Positions 46,601 to 57,606 of a stretch of 64,000 nt of DNA are shown piece by piece. The position numbers and the translations under genes are program-made. Position 1 is the first letter of the stretch; each line of letters begins with the position of its first letter. This DNA is from Cannabis sativa (taxonomy: Eukaryota; Streptophyta; Magnoliopsida; Rosales; Cannabaceae), in contig NC_083602.1 of NCBI RefSeq assembly GCF_029168945.1, forward strand, positions 26,709,323 to 26,773,322. The letters are read 5' to 3'. The notes below the pieces were generated by a model, which had not been told where the DNA came from, did no database searches, and saw only the letters and a program-made list of their open reading frames with translations.

Positions 46601-47188
46601 ACCTTTTCTTTTGCAGGATGTTAGGAATGACAAAAGATCAGATATTGAAGAGTTTGTATGGTCAAATCATAAGCCTTGGATCCCACGGCCATTACTGAGC
46701 ATGCATGTGAGAATGGGAGACAAAGCATGCGAAATGAAGGTTGTTGAATTCGAAGAATACATGAGTCTAGCCGACCGCATCAGAAGGCGCTTCCCACACC
46801 TCAACAGTGTCTGGATCTCCACTGAAATGCAGGTACATAGTTGGTTCAAACTTATTTCCTTTAGCATTGTTTTAGCAGTATTTTGAAAAAAAAAATGTAT
46901 GGATTACAGGAAGTTATTGACAAGTCCAGAGGATACTCTCACTGGAACTTCTACTACACCAATGTGAGAAGACAAGTCGGGAACACGTCCATGGCCGCTT
47001 ATGAAGCCAGTCTCGGTAGGGAAACTAGTACAAATTATCCAATTGTCAACTTCTTGATGGCAATAGAAGCTGACTTTTTTATTGGGGCACTTGGTTCCAC
47101 TTGGTGCTTTCTCATAGATGGAATGAGGAACACTGGGGGAAAAGTCATGGCTGGATACTTAAGTGTCAACAAGGATAGGTTTTGGTAA
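43664..47188 (+). CDS. GT23-like (alpha-1,6-fucosyltransferase / NodZ-like) type II membrane protein, 581 aa, 8 exons
   Basis: Exons by splice signals and frame: 43664-43886, 44501-44880, 45031-45280, 45374-45539, 45670-45772, 45880-46008, 46617-46832, 46910-47188. All introns are GT..AG and the joined frame is open for 581 codons. Residues ~29-51 form one membrane anchor after a short N-tail, giving a Golgi-type type II layout. A low-complexity stem (75-200) follows. The catalytic part includes EPGFGIGAQLAEMAGVLALA (~244-263) and HVRMGDKACE (447-456), the latter like the donor-binding HxRxxDK motif of FUT8/NodZ. Then come IEADFFIGALGSTWCFLIDG and C-terminal SVNKDRFW. GT23 enzymes transfer fucose from GDP-fucose; the plant substrate is unknown to me. 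No lesion seen. Confidence 0.9.
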
Positions 47189-48662
47189 AGATTCAAAATT
47201 GTAGATTAGGTAGGTATGTACGTATGTAAATTTGTGTAGTGATTCTACCATAACCATTATGGGTCGGCCCATCAGCTTTAGTCCAATCACATTCTGTTAT
47301 ACAATTAATAGTACAAAATCAAGAAATAGGGTGCTCAACAGTTCTGTTATAAGTAACGGCCTACTGATTTGTTGTCCATGTTGAGTTGCTGAAATGGTGA
47401 ATTGTTTTGTACATATAATTAATGTAAACAGAATCATAATCTAAAGTGATGGTAAATATGAAAATCTCTTCATATTATTCCTTGTTGATGTAATGGTTGA
47501 CTGCTTGAAATCTGTTGTTCACATGGTTTTATGTCATCTTTAAAGAAAACAGAAGAAAAAAGAACTCAGTCAAGAAAAAAGAAAAGAAAAAGCAGCAGTG
47601 CCTACTCTGAGGACAAACTCAATCACAGATCAAATATTTTTTAGTATGTCAAGAAGAAAAAAACGTAATAGTAACATGCACATAAAAAATATTACAATGA
47701 CGTGATGAATTCTTCACTTAATTGTTGCATCACTTAGTTTACCAGGCAATAACTAACGAAGTAAATTCACCAGTTTTCAACAATTTTAGAGTCATAAAAC
47801 ATGTACACGTACTATATGTTAATGCCCACAAGTTCTGAAGTCCCTACGATTAAACATATTATCTAAACATCATTGAGAGTAACTCCAAAACTGTCAATTC
47901 TTAGTAAACTCTAGTGGTGGCTACTGGCTGGTGGCTTCAGCAAAACAAAGCAACAAAATCCAAGTTTTCCACAAGATTGACAATCTGTCAAATGTGTGGA
48001 CCTGCACTACAAGACACAAAAGCCAAGCTTTTTTCCAAGTACGAATTGAATCTTTGTGTTGATTTTTTAATCATTTTTCTTCCAATCTTTGTCGTTTACT
48101 AATCTACATCTTGCTTAAAGAATGATTAGAAGACAATACGACAATCCTATCAATCTTTTTTGTTTGGAAAGTAATGGCAGTATCCGACTCTAATATTATA
48201 ACGTTAAATCTTTCATAAGAGGGGTATAATAATAAAAAATAAAGTGAAAGATGAAAGTGACCAACTTTGACTCGCATAATAACAAACTGAAGAGAATGAC
48301 AATCACAAAAATGATAAACTTTAGATACAATGATTCGTGTTGAAAGAAAGAAAGAAAAAAATCAGGACGCAATAAGCTATTAATAAAAGAGGAGGAGCCT
48401 GTTCCTCTCAAATTTCACATCACATAACAATTCAACAAAATAAGATAACCCTTTTCTGAATGAACGCCAACTGATCCATACCCAAAGAGATTTCTTTCTT
48501 TCTTTCTCTCCTGTAAATCCTCCAACACAAACTCAGAGGGAAGAATTATAAAGTCAGATGTGGGCAATGAATGTGCTTTCTATTTTTACCTCCTTTTCCT
48601 GTTGTCAGCTCTTCAAATTGGGTATTTGGTAAAAGTAACAAATTTTAAGTCTTTAATGCCAA
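47189..48662. other. Intergenic region between two convergent genes
   Basis: AT-rich 3'-flanking DNA of the fucosyltransferase-like gene (left) and the ankyrin gene (right), which end tail to tail about 1.47 kb apart. It will hold both 3'-UTRs; I cannot place the poly(A) sites. No other gene or repeat recognised. Confidence 0.55.
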
Positions 48663-51239
48663 TTACTCTTCCACATCCTCACTCACCTGCTGTTGTCCTT
48701 GTCCCCCATCAGCAGCGGCTCTGGCCGCTGTGTGTTTTTTATGCTTCTTGTTTTTGGCTTTCTTAGCCTTCATCCTGCGTTTCTTCTCATTGGCGTCAAT
48801 CCAAGTATAATCTGATGGTATGTGGAAAGGGTCCACTTCATCTTTAAACCGGTGGCTTTCGCCATCGCTTGATTGCCCACCTCGGCTCCCTCTCATCCAT
48901 GAAATCCATGAAGAAGATGCTTCTGAATCTTTTGATTTTGCATCCTGAAAATGTGCTGGACTGGAGAGAGGTGTTGAGAACTCCTCGATTGGCTGTAGCT
49001 CCTCAAATTTTGTAAAAGTGACTAGGACTCTAATGGTCGGCACGATAGGAATAGCAACCTAAGGCAGGGGAAAGAAAGTCATGATCAACACTCAAATAGC
49101 GAAATAGAGAATATTTGTTCTTGAGAGAACTATCAGTATGAAATACTAGAAAACAATTTTTTATATACTATCAAGATATAATTAAACCGTGTCTAAAGTA
49201 ATAGAAAATCAGTCCCTACACCGTTACTAGAGAAGCTCACTGTCATAAAACAATTCTTAGCACATTCGGGTGTAATAGAAGATCCAAAAATCAAAAGACC
49301 AAATGCATTTTTAAAATCATGCGAGACAAATTGTCAATAAAATTTCAGCCATTTTAAAATGCTGGAATCACATGGCCAACACCTGCAGATTGCAGCATGA
49401 ACGCTACAAGTGACATGAACTAAGCAAGAAAAAAAATGACACGACAAACCTTCTATTTAATAAAAAGAATCTGGTTTTATGTGCTTATAATAAAATAATG
49501 AATTCACAAAAAAAAATAACTACATGATTGTTCTTTTATTTCTAAGTTAAGCTTGAAAGTATTTCAATGCTTAACTGACACCTCAATGGTCCATAAAAAT
49601 CAAAGTGTGTTCGGGATTACAAAAAATACAAATATTTAGTTACCTTAACAGGAAAAGTGCCGAGTGGAAGTTTGGTAGTTAGAAGCTCCCTTAGTCTTCT
49701 AACAGCCTTGACTTTGTTAGCTAAAATGTCTAGTAAAGGCAGAAGTTCATCTGTTTTCAAGGGGAAATCAGGAGTTAACCACAATACAGGTCTTAAACCC
49801 TTCTTGTACTCACTCTCGTGCTTAATTTCACCAGGCACTCCTTTCTTCTTCTTCTTCTTGCTGTTCTTTTCTTTTCCCTTCTTGGCATCTGTCGTATCCT
49901 CCCTATATGATTCAGATGTTGGTTTTTGATGATCAAGTGACTTCTGGTTGCTGCCTTCTGTAGCTAACTTTGAGACCTTCTTCAAATTCTTCGAATCTTC
50001 AGAATCATCACTGTTAGCCTTGCCACCTTTCTTATTCCAACCAAACCAACTTTTCTTCTCCTTAGACATACCATTAGACTCACCGTTTTCATAGGCACCT
50101 CCTGAACCATTTTCTTGGCCATCAAGAGCCCCGTGTTCTTCATCCTCACAAATACCATCAGGGTTCCCCATACGAAGAGCAGAATCAAGCTGCATTCTTT
50201 CCTCAGCTGTCAATACATCATCATACTCATCATTATCACCCCCATTGGCTGTCCTTTCTTCATCATCCACAGCAAAGAGCTCCTCATCAGTCATAGCACC
50301 CGGAACCCTTCTTGATTTCACACTAACCATGACATGAAGCATATCATAAACTTTAGCCTTCCAGCTTCCAACCATCTCTGTCCTCTCCTGTCTCCTCCAG
50401 TTTAGATGGGGAACAAGCTCAGCCTGAGTTACATCAATCCCAGGCCTATACATATTTGTCTGTGACATCAAGGCCACTTCATGGGCAACTTCTTGTTCAG
50501 TTGGTTGGGCACCAGCTCCTTCCAAAGCATTAGTAATTTCCTTCTCTTTGTGGGCAAGAACAATTAGAGTACCAGGTGCCAAATTCACATTGTTATCTTC
50601 CGAAGTGTAGCCTTCTCCAAGAAACAGAAACGTTTGATCAGACCTTTGAATGCGAAATCCATCAAACCCAGCAAGGGTCATATCAGCACGGAGATTAGAA
50701 CCCCGCTTCCAGATTCGATAAGTATCAGAAGGCGCAATTCGGCCTATGAAAGGGATAACTGAGCTCTCAAAATGAAACGTTATCTCCATGTAAAAATCAC
50801 GAATTCTTGATGCAGACGCCACAATACGAGGAAGTCTACGACACCATTTGGCCCAAGCAAGAGGTTGGTAGTGTCGAGCAATGGTCATGGCGATTGTTTC
50901 CTCTCTGGTGCATACTGCTTCTTGGAGAGCACTCCAACCATTCTCATTCTGAAGACTCCAATCTGCACCAGCAGCCATTAGTATCTCAGCTGAAACTGGG
51001 TCCCTAAGCCTCACAGCAAGATGCAGAGGAGTCTCACGGCCAGGAACATCACGACGGTCAATGACAGACGAAACAGAATCAGCTCGAATCTCTGCCTCAA
51101 GAGATTCAGCTTCAGTGTTAACCTCACCGGCCTTGGCAAGCCGAGGCAGAGAACCGATAATGCGCCTAAGAGCGGCATAGTCTCGCCGAGCCACCGCTAA
51201 ATGAACTGGACTATGAGCATACTTTGATAAATCTTCCAT
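48663..51239 (-). CDS. Ankyrin-repeat protein, ANKRD13 / GPCR-chaperone family, 663 aa, 2 coding exons
   Basis: Coding exons 51239-49644 (532 codons, donor AAG|GTAAC) and 49058-48663 (acceptor CCTTAG|GTT), joined in phase 0 as ..GTFPVK-VAIPIVPTIRVLVTF.., the expected continuation. N-terminal ankyrin repeats: HSPVHLAVARRDYAALRRII (~9-28), ETPLHLAVRLRDPVSAEILM and GWSALQEAVCTREETIAMTI (~100-119). The conserved core follows with ITFHFESSVIPFIGRIAPSD, DTYRIWKRGSNLRADMTLAG and RIQRSDQTFLFLGEG (compare GPCR-chaperone domain PF11904). A long acidic/Lys-rich disordered insert (~365-475, with KKKKKK) precedes ILANKVKAVRRLRELL. The C-tail is basic (KKRRMKAKKAKNKKHKK). Animal relatives bind ubiquitin on endocytic cargo or retain receptors in the ER; the plant role is uncertain. 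Intact. Confidence 0.92.
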
Positions 51240-52130
51240 TGATTCTGTTTAATTTTTATATATTTCTTCGTTTCTAAGCCAGAAAAGCCACTTCCATCAT
51301 CGTCTATGAAAATCAAGATTTTGAACTCTTAATTGGAAAAGTTTCTACTCTATCTTCAGCTACACACTTGCAAGAGCCAAAGATAACTTACTGGGGGTTT
51401 GAGACCAATGCCAAAATTATGGATTTTTAAACTATCTAAGCCCTAGAAACTAACCTACAAAAGAATTTAGCGCCAACCCTCAAAAAAGATTCAGTTCAAA
51501 TTCAAATTACAACAAGAATCCTTCACGATTGCCAAAGCTTCAAACTATTCTGCTGCTCAATCACTGACACCCACTTTCGCCACCTGACCCTAAGCTCCAT
51601 CTTCAAGTAGTCGAGTTACTACAGTACTTCAAAGCTGCAAAACAAAAACAAAAAAATGAGTTCAAAAACAACCATTAAAAGAAGAGCAACAAACTTTCCT
51701 CAGCAGATAAACCTAAAGAAACAATCTTTCCGCACCAAAAATTTCTATTCTTTTCTAAATCCAATATCTTCCCCAAAAGAAAATATAAAATTTTGGGATC
51801 TAAAATAAAAATCCAAAAAACCGATTCCCTAATCTAAATATATTTTCCACACATTGTTCTCACACTTTTAACCCACCAACAAATAAGACTGGAGAATTTC
51901 ACCATCTTTACCGCCCCCACCCAGCAACCCAAAAAAAAATAGAAAAGAAAATGAAGAGAGCGACAAAGTACCTGAAAATCTACAAGAAAACAAATTGGGT
52001 TTTGAAAAGCCCTCTCTTTCTCTCCCTCTGATTCTTTTGAATCTTAGGTTTAAGCTCAAAATTGAGCTTTCGCAGAGAAGAGAGAAAGCGAGAGGTGCAG
52101 AATCGAAAGGTAGGTATAGGTTATCCGAGA
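51240..52130 (-). other. 5'-UTR of the ankyrin gene, with an intron
   Basis: On the minus strand, a donor at TTTTCAG|GTACTTTG (exon end 51972) pairs with an acceptor TTTTGCAG|CTTTG (next exon start 51634). This predicts a 337-bp leader intron with the start codon in the second leader exon region (51634-51240). The first leader exon is GA-rich on the transcript strand and probably begins around 52080-52200. The transcription start cannot be set from sequence. Confidence 0.55.
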
Positions 52131-52199
52131 TGGGATCTAACGGCCAGGATCTTCTTCTTCCTCTTCTTCCTACTTCTTCTTTGTTTTTTGTTTTAATTT

Positions 52200-52860
52200 T
52201 TATTTTTTATTTTTTTGAATGTTTGACGGCTCAGGTAGAAAAGAAGTGATCTAACTCGTTCCCGCGACTCAGTGATCCCAACTCAGATCTTCTTTCTCTC
52301 TCTAAAAACTAAACTCTATCTGCATTTTACAGTCCTTCCCTTTTTGCTTTTTTCCTCTGGCCAACTCTGTTGCCATTCTGGACTCCAATTTACAAAAATA
52401 CCCTCCATTTTTTCATCTATTACTTTTGTTGCCATAACTTACAGTTATTTTTTCAGTTAACCTCTTCCTCCTCATTCTTCTGCCTTATTCACCCCTATCC
52501 GTATTCTAAATAAATTTTGTTCCGTTAAATTTCTACTTTTGTTATAAGTTAAATTTAAGTTTTGATTTATTTTTATTTTTGGATAGCTATTATATGATGA
52601 TATTTTAAAAAAAAAAAAAAAAAAAAAAATTAAATATTTAGATATTATTAAAAAAAATTGTGAGTAAGTTAAGAATTATGTAAATTATTTTAATTTTAAA
52701 AATAATTTTTCACAAATCTTTTGGAATAAGTAAAAAAATTTAGATTGACTTTTAAATTTAAAAAATGATTTTTTATTTTTTAATTTTAAAAACTAAAAAA
52801 AATTACAAAAATTAAGCCAAACAAAATTATTATCCATTGCTTTACATCATAAAAATTAAT
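52200..52860. other. Upstream flank of the ankyrin gene, AT-rich
   Basis: Pyrimidine-rich promoter-side sequence, then poly-A/T-rich DNA (a long A-run at about 52605-52629). No gene seen. Confidence 0.5.
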
Positions 52861-53236
52861 GGGTGATTCTACAATGTACTCATTTACAAGGGATGTATTG
52901 ATACACACTTTATCTATTTCAGTATTTAGAAGAAATTTTTAGTTTATTTTTTTTTCATATTCGTGTACGTTATAGTTATTTAAGATATCTTACAAAATTT
53001 TATGAAATTCAGAGTAATTTATAAAATAAAATAGTCACGCGTGCAACGCACTGTTTGAATCTTGTTTTCAGTGTATTAAATTTTTTCAAATTTCTTAAAA
53101 TTTTGCAGGATGTCTAAAATAACTATAACGTACATGACCATGAGAAAAAATTTGATTGAAAAATTATTTCAAATATTAAAATAAATAGAAGTGTATCAGT
53201 GTATTTCTTTTAAGGTGATGCATTGTAGAATTTTTC
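52861..53236. mobile_element. 376-bp inverted-repeat MITE with perfect 9-bp target duplication (Mutator-type)
   Basis: The two halves are near-complementary for about 150 bp each: TGATTCTACAATGTA at the left end, and ATTCTACAATGCATC in reverse at the right. CGTGTACGTTATAGTTATTT near 52972 is answered by its complement near 53121-53140. The centre (about 53030-53070) is unpaired. Flanks are AAAATTAAT at 52852-52860 and again at 53237-53245. A 9-bp duplication plus long terminal inverted repeats points to the Mutator superfamily. Confidence 0.87.
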
Positions 53237-53245
53237 AAAATTAAT

Positions 53246-53916
53246 AACAACATAAAACAAAATATAAGTTTTTGGTTTTTGTTTAGTAAAAATTGACTAA
53301 AACTAAGTTGTATTACACCAATGTTAAATTTGTGTTATACAATTATTTAAAGGTGTTTATAGATTCAATGGGAAATTTATTTTGGTGGTTCTACTAAAGA
53401 TTTAACATTAGATTAGAGTTTGATAATTTATTTGTTTACTACTTTATTAAAACAAATAATGATATTTGCGGGTCACCACCGACAGTTTTGCCAAGTATTG
53501 TTTTTGTTTATTTATATGAATTTAATGAGAGTTTTGCATATTACATGAGATATAATGACCAGAAGCCACCTAAGATTCACGTGAGATCTAATTAGCTTCT
53601 ATGTACTTTTAATAGAATTCCCATGTGGATTATGATCTCTTACATTTTTTTTTTTTCACTCTATTTATTATTAGTAATTTAGTTGTATTAATAATCAAGG
53701 AATTTTTTTAAAAAAAAATGTATAAACAAGGAAAGTTGGGTTTGTTATTTATAACATTTTGTGTTTGTATTTTCAATTTCATTTTGATTCTCATTTCCAT
53801 TATTTTAACTCAACTAACGGCATTATGAACTTTTTGTAGACATGTGGTACTGAATGTTATATTATTTTTAACATATGTGTAATAAATCGTAACATACGAT
53901 AATACTTTTTTTTTTT
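53246..53916. other. AT-rich intergenic stretch, nothing recognised
   Basis: No coding frame and no copy of other window repeats seen. Confidence 0.5.
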
Positions 53917-54504
53917 GGTAAATTGTGGCATAAATATCTAATGTTTTAGATTTTATACACTTAAATACTTTATTTTTATTTTTGGAAGAAAAAATACCTA
54001 ATGTTACAATTTTCTTATACCGTTACTACCAGTATTTTTCGTTAACTCATAAATATAGACACGTGGATGGTTCAGATGCATTACATTTATTTTTTTTTTA
54101 TTTTAAAACTTAATATTTTTAATATATAAAACTAAATGCTACTTGTTTAAAAAAAAAAAATCAGTTCTCATAACAATTTATACATAATATTGGCACTTTA
54201 ATTTGATAATCAAGTTCCATATACTGCACTGGTACTCAGCTATGGTATTGCATCTCTCTTATTTTATTTTTTTTGAAAAAAGTAGCATTTAGTTTTTTAT
54301 ATTAAGAATATTAAATTTTAAAATAAAATAAATAAATGTAATGCATTTGGGCCCTCCACGTGTCCATATTTATATGTTAACGGAAGTACTGGTAGTAACA
54401 GTGTAAGAGAATTGTAACATTGAGTATTTTTGCCTCCAAAAATAAAGATAAAGTATTTAAGTGTATAAAATCTAAAACATTAGTTATTTATGCCGCAATT
54501 TACC
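53917..54504. mobile_element. 588-bp foldback element with ~240-bp terminal inverted repeats
   Basis: The left end GGTAAATTGTGGCATAAATA is complementary to the right end (TATTTATGCCGCAATTTACC in plus orientation). Pairing continues through the TTTTAGATTTTATACACTTA segment, the CCGTTACTACCAGTA region and the GACACGTGG region, leaving a spacer of about 100 bp (about 54160-54260). It sits in T-runs on both sides, so the exact target duplication cannot be read. There is no coding capacity. Likely a Mutator-type MITE. Confidence 0.8.
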
Positions 54505-54815
54505 TTTTTTTTATCATTTTGTAACATATGGGAAAGTTGCTTGTTACTATAAGTAACCTCCACATTTATCACCAATATTAAGTGTGTAAAACACATCTTA
54601 ATTTGAAAATCTTAATGTTATAGGAGTTATGGTGTGTGCATGAATTACATTTGAGTCCATAACATTCATAGGGGTTATCAGTTTGAATTTTTAAATGGTA
54701 ATATTATACACACTATATAAAGAGGTCTAAGGTGCTCATATTGAAATAGACCAAGTTTTCTATCAAAAAAGTACTTTGCTAAAAAATCCTAAAAGGCTAG
54801 AAAACCATTCATGAG
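54505..54815. other. Short intergenic stretch between two DNA transposons
   Basis: No gene. It ends with TTCATGAG (54808-54815), the left copy of the hAT target duplication. Confidence 0.5.
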
Positions 54816-56439
54816 TAGGGGTGCACACGGGTCGAGTTTTCGGGTTTTCGGGATTTCGGGTTCGGGTTTTCGGGCATCGGGTCTTGGAAATGTATAACCG
54901 AACCCAGTTTTCGGGTGCGCCGGGTTTCGGGTCGGGTTTTTCGGGTTGGTTGTGGTCGGTTTTGGGTCCTATTGGGCTCAGCCCGAATTAATTTATGGGC
55001 TGAAATAAAATTTAATTTTTAAAAATATTTTTTTTTTCTATTTTTAACATTAGTTGGACTTTTTTTTATAATTAATATAGTAGAACAATATTAGACAAAA
55101 AGAGTAAAGTAATAATAATATTGACAAGTGAAATAACAAAATAGTTGCAAGATAGTTTGTAAGGTATATATTTATTAGTATATGCATATATGTGTAAGAA
55201 TATATATGAGATGAAAAGAAAATAAAAATACATAAAAGACAAAAACAAACGACTTGTTTAATATTTATCTATTCTTCTATCAACATATTAGATATATATA
55301 CAGTAGAACCTTTATTTAAGAATACTCTATTCAAGAATAACCTCTAATTTATTATAAAAAAATCAAGTCCCAATTTGGGCCACTTATAAATAAGAATAAT
55401 CTCTAAATTGTAATTAGTTATACATTTTTTAAGTCCCGTATTAACAAAATATACCTCTATATAAGAATAATTACATCTTAATAAAATATATACATATGTT
55501 TTGTAAATTTATTTACATAAAATTAATAATTTTATTTCAAATTGTAACATATGTATTACCATTATATTTACTCTAAAATAATTCTATTATAATATAGTAT
55601 TAATAATTATTTATTGTTATTATTGTTACATTGATATTTTTTAGTATTTTAATTTTTTTTTTCTGGTATAACTCTATTTAGTTATAACCTCTCAATTAGA
55701 ATATAATTTGCTTGGTCCCAAGTCTATTCTTGAATAGAGGTTCTACTGTATATATATAAAAAAAAATTAATTAATAATAGTAGATATATTATACAATCAC
55801 AGAGGCAGGGATGCGACTGAGAACTACACAAACGTCAAAGAAGAGTGTTTCAGAGGCAGGGATGCGACTGAGAAAATAGGGATGCGACTCCGCCGGTGAA
55901 GAGAACCAGCCGCCGTCACCGGTCTTGGAGAAGAAGAAGCTTTGGTTTGAATCGTCTAATGCGTGGTAATGGTTTAAGGGTAAGGTGCCTGTGGGTGACA
56001 ACTCGAGTCGACTGGTGGTGTGGGTGAGTCGGATGAGTCGAGTCAGTCGAGTGTGATGTGGGTGGGACGGTGAAGTGAATACTAATAGTTAATAGTGAAT
56101 ACGAATAGGTAGCAGGCTGAGTTTGAAATTGAAAATAGAAGAATACGAATATCAATAGTAATTACTAATTAGTGAATACGAATAGGCAGCAGTAATTAGT
56201 AATTAATTATTTAAAGTATTAATTTTTTAATAATTAAAATGATATATTTCGGGTTACGGGTTATAACCCGATCAGAAAAAAAATCAATTACGCTGACCCG
56301 AACACAAAACCCGTTTACAGTCCTTTTCGGGTTGAACCCGACCCGACTATACGGGTTTTTAGGTGGTGGGTTTTTTTGGCAGCGGGTCGGGGCGGGGGTT
56401 TGGATTTTTTGGGTTTGCGGGTCTAAATGGGCAGCCCTA
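54816..56439. mobile_element. Non-autonomous hAT element (1.6 kb)
   Basis: The left end is TAGGGGTGCACACGGGTC and the right end in reverse reads TAGGGCTGCCCATTTAGACC, an imperfect terminal inverted repeat of hAT type. A perfect 8-bp duplication TTCATGAG (54808-54815, 56440-56447) confirms the boundaries and the superfamily. Both subterminal regions are dense in CGGGT/CGGGTT on their own strands (54830-54960, 56240-56420), as expected of transposase-binding arrays. No transposase ORF remains. A pogo-like MITE (55301-55748) is nested inside. A GC-richer part at 55795-56060 includes two copies of CAGAGGCAGGGATGCGACTG. Confidence 0.88.
55301..55748. mobile_element. 448-bp pogo/Tc1-mariner-like MITE nested in the hAT element
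   Basis: Ends CAGTAGAACCTTTATTTAAG and, in reverse, CAGTAGAACCTCTATTCAAG, an inverted repeat characteristic of Emigrant/Lemi-type pogo elements. Flanked by TA on both sides (55299-55300, 55749-55750). The interior repeats AAGAATAACCTCTA-like segments and has no coding frame. Confidence 0.82.
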
Positions 56440-56447
56440 TTCATGAG

Positions 56448-56815
56448 TGAGCATGGTGATGTATATTATGTGATTTACTATTTTATATGATAGTAATATA
56501 TATGATATATGTGAGTTATATATTTGTAGCATATATATAATCATGTGTTTATATCAAATTAATAATGATATCTAATATGATATTTGAATTTATATCATGT
56601 TATTATACATATATATGTGAGATATATAATATATAGTATGCATACAAAAATGGAGGGATATAATATATAGCATGTATACAAAAGTGGAGGGAGGATTCAC
56701 TTTTAAGGGGCCAATTATTAAAAATTTATATTTTAAATAAAACATTTTTACATATATTTCAAGTTACAAAAATTATTTATAATTAAATTTGTCGTAAATT
56801 TTTTAAATATATTTT
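56448..56815. other. AT-rich intergenic stretch between hAT and MULE
   Basis: Dominated by ATATAT/GATATATG dinucleotide-rich DNA. Two similar segments near 56641-56660 and 56670-56690 (CATACAAAAATGGAGGGA and GTATACAAAAGTGGAGGGA) form a small direct repeat. No gene. Confidence 0.5.
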
Positions 56816-56896
56816 GGGAATTTTACAAAAATACTGATTTTGGACCAAAACTTTACATTTATACTGGGACACGGCAAAAACAACATTTTTACTGCC
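56816..56896 (+). repeat. Left terminal inverted repeat of the MULE
   Basis: Pairs with 63218-63297. Contains TACTG at 56832-56836, 56862-56866 and 56890-56894. Further copies just inside the repeat lie at 56920-56924 and 56950-56954. Confidence 0.8.
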
Positions 56897-57606
56897 CCAG
56901 CCCAATTTCATTACTTTTGTACTGCCCAAGCCCAACATCATTTCATTTGTACTGTGAACAGTAAAACACACGGGAAACAACCTTGTTCGTGTGTGGGGAG
57001 ACGCCGGAGACGGAAATCACCAAGAAAAAACCATTAAATCCGGCGAAGAGTTTTTTGAAAAGGAATCAGAATTGAAGAACAAGACGTACAGAAAACTGTC
57101 CCAACAAAATAACAGAGGTAAACACAACAAACCCAAAAAATAATTTAATTCTTAAGAAACCAAAAAAAATTAAAAATAAAAAAAAAACAAGATTTAGATC
57201 TGAAGTTTTAAACAAAAAAACGAAAACACAACTGTGATATTCTTTAATTTATGATGCAAAAACATAAATGAGGGTTGTTCTATTGTTAATTTGACGTTTG
57301 TAACACAAAATGATTTCGAAAAAAAAAAATTGATAAATTAGTACAATTATTCAAACACAACATCAGGGTTGTTCTAATGTTGTTTTGCGGTCAGTACTAC
57401 AACAACATTCATACATATATGTATCAGACAAATATAATAAGAAAAACTAAAAAAAAAATAATGGGTATTTCTGTTTGGTTGTTTTTGTGTTGTTTTATTG
57501 TTGTTATTTTAGTTTTTTTGTTGATTTTTTTTTTGTTGTTTTGCTATTGTTTTATTGTTGTTGTACTATTGTTTTAACATTAAATAAGACCCTGGAATGA
57601 CAGGTA

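Noticed and set aside
54740..54815. ACTATATAAAGAGGTC as a promoter of a short gene left of the hAT element
   Set aside because: A TATA-like string is present, but no coding frame or splice structure follows; downstream is the hAT insertion.
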